Both the position numbers and the translations under genes were made by a program. This document shows, piece by piece, positions 1 through 5,318 of a stretch of 5,318 nt of DNA (its first letter is position 1; every line of letters starts with the position of its first letter). Where the stretch lies: the NCBI GenBank assembly GCA_013812515.1, contig JACCTI010000182.1, positions 1-5,318 of the forward strand, in the 5' to 3' direction. Below the pieces are notes generated by a model, which worked only from the letters and a program-made list of their open reading frames with translations, made no database searches and was not told the DNA's origin. Source of the stretch: Chthoniobacterales bacterium (GTDB lineage: Bacteria > Verrucomicrobiota > Verrucomicrobiia > Chthoniobacterales > UBA10450).

Positions 1-1
1 G

Positions 2-127
2 TGGAGTTATGATCGCGCTGATTACAACGTCGTGTTCCGAGATGGTCGCGTTGTAGAATATGGAGCAGGCGATGTGCGGGCGGGTCAGCGCCCTGGCACG
101 GTTGTTATCGTGCCACTCCGCTATTGA
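2..127 (+). CDS. C-terminal end of a small lipoprotein-like protein (5' end outside window)
   Basis: The frame is open from the window edge and ends at TGA 125-127, giving 41 residues of a C-terminus. The stretch begins WSYDRADYNVVFRDGRVVEY and ends IVPLRY. The pattern of an aromatic W-x-Y, then a short strand 'NVVF' and 'DGRVVEYG', resembles the last beta-hairpins of BamE/SmpA-like or related small lipoprotein folds, where a 'v.F.dGkV' turn is common. That is a resemblance only, since 41 residues cannot fix a family. The other two frames are interrupted here, and the composition (alternating hydrophobic and charged residues) looks like real protein. No promoter or terminator can be assigned downstream. 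The next possible start is GTG 151. Confidence 0.5.
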   Translation, partial: WSYDRADYNVVFRDGRVVEYGAGDVRAGQRPGTVVIVPLRY

Positions 128-150
128 GCTAAGCGTCGAGGATTGAAACG

Positions 151-444
151 GTGCCTTGTACGACAAGGCTTGTGCTGCGGGCGGCATGCAAGAGTGAAAG
201 CGTAGTGAGCCTCTTTCTTGGCATTCCAAGCGGCGCAGCTCTTGCCCTCGCGTTTGTTCTTGGATCAGCCACGCACTACACAATCCCTAAATACCGCAAC
301 GAGGTGAGGGAGTATGTGTCGCGTCTCGGGGAACTGTTCCCGGTGACATTTGGAACCGGAGCGGCACCGTGCTGGAAGTGGCGGCTGATCGCACGCTCGA
401 GAGCATTTTGGGCCGCATACTCCAGGAGAAAGCTGACTGGGTAG
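151..444 (+). CDS. tentative 97-aa ORF with one hydrophobic segment
   Basis: A GTG start at 151 is preceded by GAGG at 138-141 with a 9-base spacer, and the frame stays open for 97 codons. Residues about 19-43 (from VVSLFLGIPSGAALALAF onward) are hydrophobic enough to be one membrane segment. They are followed by a charged helix-like stretch, YRNEVREYVSRLGELFP. From about residue 73 the frame becomes rich in W, R and A and looks non-coding, just where the better frame from 369 begins. I recognise no family. The first 70 codons may be the front part of the gene that continues in the 369 frame, separated by a frameshift, or the frame may be chance. If it is not a gene, bases 128-368 hold nothing I can name. 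Confidence 0.25.
   Translation: MPCTTRLVLRAACKSESVVSLFLGIPSGAALALAFVLGSATHYTIPKYRNEVREYVSRLGELFPVTFGTGAAPCWKWRLIARSRAFWAAYSRRKLTG
358..361 (+). promoter_or_regulatory. Shine-Dalgarno GGAG for the GTG at 369
   Basis: GGAG ends 7 bases before GTG 369. It is the main reason for choosing this start, because no ATG lies upstream in the same frame after the in-frame TAA at 288-290. Confidence 0.45.
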
Positions 445-597
445 TGGTAGTCCACACGGCAAACGACGATGTGTACTACTATGCATTCCGCAGCTTGGAA
501 CTGAAGCGGTTGGCGGCCGAACATCCAGAGCGCAGGAACTGGTCGCTCAAGCTGGCGATGGATATGCATGAGTACGAGTCGAGCGCTATTGCCACTT
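369..597 (+). CDS. hypothetical CBS-like protein segment, 3' end lost or overlapping
   Basis: A GTG at 369 follows GGAG (358-361) with a 7-base spacer. The first ~76 codons read like real protein: an amphipathic helix (residues ~8-22, RTLESILGRILQEKADW), a hydrophobic strand VVVVH, then DDVYYYAFRSLEL and a second helix. This helix-strand-turn-strand-helix order resembles half of a CBS-type module or another small alpha/beta sensor domain. I do not recognise a named family. The frame does not stop here. It stays open to TGA 1032-1034, but from about 598 it lies antisense to the ABC-F gene and turns R/S/P-rich, so I limit the feature to the plausible part. Either the native C-terminus was lost by recombination, a frameshift hides it (TAG at 599-601 lies in another frame), or the genes truly overlap tail to tail. 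Confidence 0.42.
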
Positions 598-2490
598 CTA
601 GACAGACACGGCTTGCAGCTTCTCCAGCTCTTCCCATCGAGCGTAGAGATGTGCGACCCGTGCGCGCGCATGGCCAAGTGCCGCCTCAATCTCGCTCCAT
701 TCATCCTTCGTCCGCTTGTAGAAATCCGGCGCTGCGAATAGCTCCTCAAGCCGCGCCGCTTCCTTTTCCGCGGCTTGAATCGCCCCCTCCATCGACTCGA
801 GCTCGCGCGCCTCTTTCCACTTCAGCTTGCGTGCTTTGGGCACCTCCCGCTCGACTGGCTTTCCGCGGCCACCAGCTTCCGGAAATGCCTTTTCGGTCGA
901 GCGGCGCGGCGCCCGTCGTTCGAGATAGCGATCGTAATTGCCGGGCGAGTATTGCACTGCTCCATCGCCTTCAAAGGCGAGAATTGATGTGCAGACGCGG
1001 TTCAGGAAATACCGATCGTGACTCACTGCGATGACGGTTCCGCGGAACGCCACGAGCGCTTCTTCCAGCAGCCGAAGCGTGCCCAAATCGAGATCGTTCG
1101 TGGGCTCATCCAGCATCAGAACGTTGCCCCCGCGCTTCAGGATTTTCGCGAGCAGGACGCGGCTCCGCTCACCACCGCTGAGCTGAGAGATCCTGGCATT
1201 GATCCGATCTTCCGTGAAGAGGAAGCGCCGCAGATAGCCGCGCAATGTGACGCTCTCCTCGCCCAGCCTAACGACTTCACTTCCATCGCTGACCTCTTCC
1301 CAGACCGTCTTCTCGTCGTCCAACTGCATGCGATTTTGATCGATGTAATTGATCTCGGTGCGAGACCCGATTGCCACCTCGCCGCGCGAAGGCGCGAGCT
1401 GGCCCAGCATCACTTTCAGGAGCGAAGATTTTCCAAGACCATTTCGTCCGACGATTCCGAGACGTTCGCCGGCCGCCAGATTCAATGTGAGATCTTCGAA
1501 CAAAGTACGGCCGCCAAGGTCCACCGCGACCTCGCGCAATTCGATCACACGATTCGCCAGTTTCGGACCAGGCGGGATAATCAGTTCCGGGTCGAGTTCC
1601 GGCTCCGGCGCTTCCTGCGCCGCCGTTTCGAAATAACGCTCGATGCGGTCGACCGACTTTGTGCGGCGGGCTTGCGGACCGCGCCGGACCCACTCCAACT
1701 CACGTTTCAAAAACTTCTGGCGCTTCCGTTCCTGCATCTCCTCGACCGCCTGGCGCTGCGCGCGCGCGAGCAGGTAATCCGTGTAATTACCCTCGTAACC
1801 GTGAAACTTCCCGCGCGAGAGTTCCACGATCCGTGTGGCTACGCGATCAAGGAAATATCGGTCGTGAGTCACGAACAAACAGGTGCCCGCATACCGCGCG
1901 AGGAATTCTTCCAGCCACTCGATGCTCTCTGTATCGAGGTGATTCGTTGGCTCATCGAGCAACAGAAAATCAGGGCGCGCAAGCAGCGTGCGGCACAAGG
2001 CGACGCGCCGTTTCTCGCCTCCCGACAGGGTGGCGACGATGCGGTCCGCGGCGGGGGCATGCAGGTTGCCGATCAGTGCCTGGACGCGGTGCTCGAGATC
2101 CCAGCCATCCGCATGCTCAATTTCGCCAAGCAACCTGCCGGCGAGCGCACTCTTGGGCGGCGCGCGTTCGTATTCGGCGATCCGATCAAGAACTCGCTCT
2201 GCGCCCGAGAGGATGTTTTCGTGCACAGTGCGCGAGTCATTCAGATCGAAGACTTGCGGCATGTAGCCGACAACCAGGTCACGTCGCAAGGTGAGCTCCC
2301 CGGAATCGGGCGGCCTGGTTCCGGCGATGATTTGCAGGAATGTCGATTTGCCTGAGCCGTTGCGGCCGACCAAACCCACACGCTGGCCTTCAATGATCGT
2401 AAGCGAAGCCCGATCGAGAACGGATTGGGTGCCGTAGCGAACGGTCAACTCGCTGGCACTCGCAATCGATAACCCAGGGAAATCAGCCAT
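598..2490 (-). CDS. uup: ABC-F family ATPase, Uup type
   Basis: Soluble twin-ATPase protein without membrane segments. ABC-F proteins act on the ribosome near the E site rather than as transporters, and E. coli Uup is the model for this architecture. Numbering is from ATG 2490 (630 aa, close to the usual Uup length). Domain 1 has Walker A GRNGSGKST at 42-50, signature LSGGEK at 155-160, Walker B FLLLDEP at 175-181 and switch His209. The arginine-rich interdomain linker lies at about 233-290 (including EWVRRGPQARRTKSVDR). Domain 2 has Walker A GRNGLGKSS at 348-356, signature LSGGER at 437-442, Walker B VLMLDEP at 457-463 and His491. A charged coiled coil at about 552-627, with APDFYKR in its hairpin, is the Uup C-terminal domain. 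All catalytic motifs are intact. The start is uncertain: ATG 2556 (652 aa) has no Shine-Dalgarno, TTG 2520 (640 aa) has GGAGG 7 bases upstream, and ATG 2490 sits just before the conserved fold. It lies 110 bases after the phosphatase remnant on the same strand and converges with the + strand segment at 598. Confidence 0.96.
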   Translation of the reverse strand: MADFPGLSIASASELTVRYGTQSVLDRASLTIIEGQRVGLVGRNGSGKSTFLQIIAGTRPPDSGELTLRRDLVVGYMPQVFDLNDSRTVHENILSGAERVLDRIAEYERAPPKSALAGRLLGEIEHADGWDLEHRVQALIGNLHAPAADRIVATLSGGEKRRVALCRTLLARPDFLLLDEPTNHLDTESIEWLEEFLARYAGTCLFVTHDRYFLDRVATRIVELSRGKFHGYEGNYTDYLLARAQRQAVEEMQERKRQKFLKRELEWVRRGPQARRTKSVDRIERYFETAAQEAPEPELDPELIIPPGPKLANRVIELREVAVDLGGRTLFEDLTLNLAAGERLGIVGRNGLGKSSLLKVMLGQLAPSRGEVAIGSRTEINYIDQNRMQLDDEKTVWEEVSDGSEVVRLGEESVTLRGYLRRFLFTEDRINARISQLSGGERSRVLLAKILKRGGNVLMLDEPTNDLDLGTLRLLEEALVAFRGTVIAVSHDRYFLNRVCTSILAFEGDGAVQYSPGNYDRYLERRAPRRSTEKAFPEAGGRGKPVEREVPKARKLKWKEARELESMEGAIQAAEKEAARLEELFAAPDFYKRTKDEWSEIEAALGHARARVAHLYARWEELEKLQAVSV

Positions 2491-2527
2491 GGCGCTCAGC
2501 GTAAGCTTGACTCTCCGCAACGGCCAA

Positions 2528-2532
2528 CCTCC
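2528..2532 (-). promoter_or_regulatory. Shine-Dalgarno GGAGG upstream of an alternative TTG start of the ABC-F gene
   Basis: On the - strand GGAGG (2532-2528) is followed by a 7-base spacer and TTG at 2520-2518, in frame with the ABC-F protein. This is the only strong ribosome-binding sequence near its three candidate starts, so translation may begin 10 codons before ATG 2490. Confidence 0.4.
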
Positions 2533-2600
2533 GCCAGCGGCCCGTTTGGTGGCCATTCATTTGGAGCGCGGGGATTGATCACTTCTCGAAAGCCCTTCCG

Positions 2601-3918
2601 CTAATCGCCAAGCCGTCCATTCCCCTCATCGTAATAGGTCTGAGCGCCAAGCTTGGAGAGGAGAATCTGCTGGCGCCAGACGCCGGCGGGCAAGGCGCGG
2701 CTTGTTTCCATCGCGCTACGCTCAGTCTTCAGCTGCGCGTCGCTGCTGCTGGTAAGAGCTTCGGTCAAAACTCTGCCATCCAGCGGCTCCGGCGGCATAA
2801 GCCCGAGCATGTGCAGGATCGTTGGGGCGACGTCGAGATTGCTCGTGGGGAGGTCATCGGTGGCGGCCGCGCGGAAGCCCGGCCCCGCCGCGATCAGGGT
2901 GCTATGCACGTCAAAACGACTGAGCGTGCCGTGCGTTCCTTTGACCGCTTCCCCTGCCGCCATGCATGAGATCACGCCGCGGGTTCCAAACTCGTTAGGC
3001 TGATCGGTCCAGCGAAACGACATCACCACGTCGGCGGCACTCTCTGTCTGTAAATGCGCGTCGGAGAGAAGGAATGTTCCATCCGCTGGAACTCGCGAGA
3101 AAATCACGCCGGCGAAGTCTGTTTGTTGCAGCCACTCGATCAGCCGCGCGAATCGTGGCCCCGTCATGTTCGGCCACGTAGAAGAGCGCGGTGCCACCAT
3201 TTCCCACCACACGCAGATCGCCGGATTGTGTGGCGACTTCGCCGTCCACGATCACCTTGAATCCCGCCGCGCGCAGCAGCGCACGTACGTCGATCGCGCG
3301 TCCGACCGTCGAGAAGCCGTGATCCGACGCGACCAAGATATTGGTTTGCTCGCGCACGCCCTTGCTTTCGAGCACGCGCAGAATCATCGCAAGGTTCCTG
3401 TCGCTCGATGTCACCGCCGCAAGCGCCGTCTCCGATCCGGGAGCGTCTGCGTGTTCCGAACGATCCGGCTCGCTTAGCCAGAGCAGCGAAAACTCCGGCA
3501 CGCCCTCTTTCCAGAGCGATCCCGTCAGGGCCCGCGTCGTCCAATCATTCTGCGCTGCATCCGGCAGGCGACCGGACTCGGGGAAAACACCGAGCTCCCT
3601 TGCGATCGAGGCGAGCGCCGTGCCCGGAAGAGTCGCTCCGGAAAAGAGCGTCACGGATTGTTGCGCCTGAGCGGGTGAAACCTTGCGGTCGTGCAGAAGC
3701 GAAACCGTTTTGGTTCCCGCGATTGCCGTGCGTCCGCCGGCCCGCTGGACGATCTCAGCAATCGTGGCCGCGCCGAGGTAATGGGCGCCGCGGAGCTGGT
3801 CGCCTTTTTGCACAGCCGGCAGGTGGTCAGTGCGGATGAACTTGTCGGGCTCGAGCTCTCCAGCGGGCTTCGAACTCCCACCCCGGGGTCTGCCACGAAA
3901 ACCTAGGTCGCACGCCAA
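2601..3918 (-). pseudogene. alkaline-phosphatase-superfamily (type I phosphodiesterase) gene, N-terminally truncated and frameshifted
   Basis: Intact relatives are exported metal-dependent phosphodiesterases/phosphatases with two-zinc sites. Here the reading is split over two frames. The first part (from 3918, TTG; good homology-like sequence from about residue 21, LEPDKFIRTDHLPAVQKGD) carries TIAEIVQRAGGRTAIAGTK, the metal-ligand pair in PDRSEH (D152, H156) and ASDHGFS (D199, H200). Near 3135-3160 the sense passes to the +1 frame, which resumes RLIEWLQQTDFAGVIFSR and ends at TGA... 2601 with GTHGTLSRFDVHSTLIAAGP (the third metal His, codon at about 2931-2933) and DVAPTILHMLGL, the usual C-terminal signature. 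Removing one base in the GCG-rich run CGATTCGCGCGGCTG joins the parts. Also missing is the N-terminus: signal peptide, first metal Asp and the Thr/Ser nucleophile, roughly 100 residues by comparison with the family as I recall it. No frame upstream of 3918 supplies it. An inactive remnant is most likely. The frameshift alone could be a sequencing error, but the truncation could not. Confidence 0.85.
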
Positions 3919-4115
3919 CTTAAGCGAGCCCGGCTTACCGTCTTAAGAACACGGGTCCTTCGCTCACCCCGTCGCGAGACGAAAATAAATGCTGGGACGC
4001 CGTGTACTCCATGAACGTAATAATGCCAACTTCGCGCCGTTCCCTCCTCGACGAAGACAAGGCTGTTCGACAACAGATCGAATGGCGTGTCCGACACGCC
4101 TGCCGTCGGCTCCAC
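3903..4115 (-). CDS. small unrecognised ORF, possibly the end of a broken gene
   Basis: GTG 4115 follows a purine-rich GGGGAG (4130-4125) with a 9-base spacer and gives 70 residues ending at TAG 3905-3903. The first ~50 residues look like real protein, including DTPFDLLSNSLVFVEEGTA and WHYYVHGVHGVPAFIFVSRR. The last 18 are R/T-rich and less convincing. The same frame is open for a further 29 codons upstream to the lipoprotein stop at 4205, with acceptable sequence (GEWEGDGVSVYSCTEEGEFA) but no ATG. The stretch may therefore be the remnant of a larger gene rather than a complete small gene. I recognise no family. Competing frames across this stretch are rich in R, W and C and look like shadows. 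It ends inside the first codons of the phosphatase remnant (overlap 3903-3918). Confidence 0.35.
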   Translation of the reverse strand: MEPTAGVSDTPFDLLSNSLVFVEEGTARSWHYYVHGVHGVPAFIFVSRRGERRTRVLKTVSRARLSWRAT

Positions 4116-4124
4116 CAGTGCAAA

Positions 4125-4130
4125 CTCCCC
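4125..4130 (-). promoter_or_regulatory. Shine-Dalgarno GGGGAG for the GTG at 4115
   Basis: Read on the - strand, GAGGAAGGGGAG ends 9 bases before GTG 4115. It is the strongest purine-rich start signal between the lipoprotein and the phosphatase remnant. The run also falls inside an open frame, so it may be coding sequence only. Confidence 0.3.
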
Positions 4131-4202
4131 TTCCTCTGTGCAGGAGTAAACGGAGACACCATCTCCCTCCCATTCTCCTTGCGGAAAACGTCGGGGGACT
4201 CT

Positions 4203-4808
4203 CTAAGGCCGGTCGAATTCCACTACCCGCCACCCCTTTGGGTCGCGTCTGTAAATGACCTTCACTTTGTAGACCTGCTGGCCAGACGGTGTTTCGCCGC
4301 GCAAGTATCGCTCCCTTTGCTCCGGGGGTATCCAAGCGATAAGTCCGCCCGCGATCTCTTCACCTGTACTCGGATTGAAGGTTCCCAGTATCGTAACGAA
4401 GACCTCACAGGTGGATTCTGAACGGGAGACTCCGTCCACTCGGAGATCGCCAAACTTCAGCACCTCCGTCGCCTCCGTGCTGACTGGGCACTGCGGGCAA
4501 TCACCGTTTGCGCGTTTAGCGGCGACTGTGACGGTAGCACGAAGAAAGGCGACACAATCCTCGCCAATCTCCTCTTCGGGCGGTTCCAGCTCGTTTCCCG
4601 CTTCTGCTTCCGCCGATTCCGCCTCCGACGTGGAGGAGCGTTCGACTTCAAACTCACTCGGGCGCTCCTCGTTCACTGCGGGGACGTCCTGGCCAGGTTT
4701 TGCCTCCTCAGCCTGTGAATTCTGATCTCGGTCGAGATCTGACTTCTCCGAGCAAGATGCCGCGATGACGCCCGCGAGAAAGATCAGGGCAACGCGACGA
4801 ATGTTCAT
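4203..4808 (-). CDS. putative lipoprotein with acidic linker and four-cysteine C-terminal domain
   Basis: ATG 4808 gives 201 residues with a typical lipoprotein start: MNIRR, a hydrophobic core VALIFLAGVIAAS and lipobox-like AASC, with Cys19 as the likely lipidated residue. A TTG at 4868 would add 20 Arg/Ser-rich residues before the signal and is unlikely. Residues ~20-83 are a low-complexity acidic linker (many E, S, D, A and P). Residues ~84-201 form a compact domain with Cys85, a CPQC motif (Cys104, Cys107) and Cys134, followed by strands such as KVKVIYRRD and a C-terminal WRVVEFDRP. The mature protein would be tethered to a membrane facing the periplasm. The cysteines could form disulfides or bind a metal; which of these applies cannot be read from the sequence. 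I know no named family. It follows the secreted-protein gene by 70 bases on the same strand. No clear Shine-Dalgarno precedes ATG 4808. Confidence 0.78.
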   Translation of the reverse strand: MNIRRVALIFLAGVIAASCSEKSDLDRDQNSQAEEAKPGQDVPAVNEERPSEFEVERSSTSEAESAEAEAGNELEPPEEEIGEDCVAFLRATVTVAAKRANGDCPQCPVSTEATEVLKFGDLRVDGVSRSESTCEVFVTILGTFNPSTGEEIAGGLIAWIPPEQRERYLRGETPSGQQVYKVKVIYRRDPKGWRVVEFDRP

Positions 4809-4878
4809 AAATTGGCGGCGTGCCGCGCGTCGTTTCCGCGCGCTTCGCGCTGAGACCGATTTGCACAACGGTTTAGTG
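4809..4878 (-). other. intergenic spacer with a short GC hairpin
   Basis: The 70 bases between the secreted-protein and lipoprotein genes contain GCGCG-CTT-CGCGC (4838-4850), a 5-bp stem with a 3-base loop. No T-run follows it on either strand, so it is not a convincing intrinsic terminator. I see no clear promoter. The two genes could share a transcript. Confidence 0.3.
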
Positions 4879-5274
4879 TCACCGCATGCCGCTGTCGCCG
4901 GTCCAATGTACTTTCGTCACCTCGTTCGCAACGACATCGACTTCGAAACGCCAATGTCCAATCGCGGCGCCGGCATCCTCCCTCAAAACCGTGTAGTGAC
5001 CAGGCGCCAGCGCGACCCGAAAGCGGCCTTCCGGATCCGTTGTGAAGGATGCCGCTATCGTTTCTTCCTTCCGCACGACGAAGGTGATGTTTGGTGCGGC
5101 AGCGGGCACGTTGGGCGCGTCGATCCTGATTGGGCCGGGACGGGTCGGCGACACGAGGATTACGCCCTCAACTCCGGAGTCAATCGGCACTGGCGTCTCT
5201 GCCATGGCAATCAAGGGAAACAAAGTCAGCAAGAATGCGCCGACTCGGCGACACGGAAATCCGTGCCGCCGCAT
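4879..5274 (-). CDS. secreted small beta-sandwich protein (carboxypeptidase-regulatory-like fold)
   Basis: ATG 5274 gives 131 residues; a TTG one codon upstream (5277) is the only alternative. The N-terminus is a clear Sec signal peptide: MRRHGFPCRR, a hydrophobic core VGAFLLTLFPLIAMA and probable cleavage after Ala25 (AMA|E). The mature ~106 residues begin with SGVEGVILVSPTRPGP (33-48) and contain TTDPEGRFRVALAPGHYTVL (78-97) and EVDVVANEVTKVHW (111-124). The 'G.F...L.pG.Y.v' pattern is that of CarboxypepD_reg/transthyretin-like beta sandwiches found in many exported proteins. These domains usually bind or stabilise rather than catalyse, and no catalytic motif is visible. The mature part contains no cysteine. 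The ending DSGMR looks like that of short secreted proteins I associate with soil Verrucomicrobiota, but this is from memory. It is the first complete gene of the - strand series. The 44 bases upstream to the window end show no clear Shine-Dalgarno close to the start. Confidence 0.82.
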   Translation of the reverse strand: MRRHGFPCRRVGAFLLTLFPLIAMAETPVPIDSGVEGVILVSPTRPGPIRIDAPNVPAAAPNITFVVRKEETIAASFTTDPEGRFRVALAPGHYTVLREDAGAAIGHWRFEVDVVANEVTKVHWTGDSGMR

Positions 5275-5318
5275 CAATCGGAGCGGGCTGTCTGGTTCCT
5301 GTGAGTCTACTTGCTTTT

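Noticed and set aside
136..150. GTCGAGGATTGAAAC, resembling the 3' end of some CRISPR repeats
   Set aside because: It occurs once, with no second copy or spacer-like periodicity in the window. The GAGG within it is better explained as a ribosome-binding sequence.
276..749. 157-codon - strand frame overlapping the ABC-F end and the + strand segment
   Set aside because: Arginine-, histidine- and serine-rich without domain features. It overlaps the well-supported ABC-F C-terminus in another frame.
1659..2294. 211-codon + strand frame within the ABC-F region
   Set aside because: R/A/G/P-rich shadow of the same ABC-F gene in another frame.
1018..2355. 445-codon open frame on the + strand, antisense to the ABC-F gene
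   Set aside because: It is full of R, Q, A and L with no motif, and it mirrors the codon structure of a gene with all ABC-F motifs intact on the other strand. Long antisense frames are expected in GC-rich genes.
3964..4335. 123-codon - strand frame between lipoprotein and phosphatase remnant
   Set aside because: Highly R/G/W/C-rich composition and overlap with the lipoprotein 3' end in another frame mark it as a shadow.
4002..4421. 139-codon + strand frame across the lipoprotein end and the small ORF
   Set aside because: It lies antisense to the lipoprotein C-terminal domain, shows no domain pattern, and has no supporting Shine-Dalgarno that I can see.
4838..4850. GCGCG-CTT-CGCGC as a transcription terminator
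   Set aside because: The stem is only 5 bp and no T-run follows on either strand.

Overview
The window is moderately GC-rich bacterial DNA with no RNA gene, insertion sequence, CRISPR array or integrase that I can see. It has two parts. About the first 600 bases read on the + strand and are fragmentary. Everything from about 600 to 5277 reads on the - strand. The style of the small secreted and lipoprotein genes and of the degraded phosphatase recalls soil Verrucomicrobiota (Chthoniobacterales-like) genomes. That is an impression from memory of protein style, not a placement.

On the + strand there is the 3' end of a gene (2-127; end of a small-lipoprotein-like fold), a weak 97-aa reading frame with one hydrophobic stretch (151-444), and a segment from a GTG at 369 with a good Shine-Dalgarno sequence. 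The 369 segment encodes a CBS-like alpha/beta stretch. It has no stop codon of its own before it runs into the 3' end of the convergent gene, so it looks cut off or overlapping.

On the - strand, in order of transcription, there are five items: a secreted 131-aa beta-sandwich protein (5274-4879); an acidic-linker lipoprotein of 201 aa (4808-4203); a short unrecognised coding stretch (about 4202-3903, best start GTG 4115); a broken type I phosphodiesterase/alkaline-phosphatase-superfamily gene (3918-2601), which lacks its N-terminal third and carries a frameshift; and a complete ABC-F ATPase of the Uup type (2490-598).

The - strand genes are closely spaced and co-oriented, so co-transcription is possible, but their products do not form an obvious pathway. 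Two are cell-envelope or secreted proteins, one is a remnant of a probably periplasmic hydrolase, and the last is a cytosolic translation-associated ATPase. I found no convincing undescribed system. The points most worth a second look are the double lesion in the phosphatase, the open frame that continues past the lipoprotein stop codon, and the + strand gene that loses its end at the ABC-F boundary.
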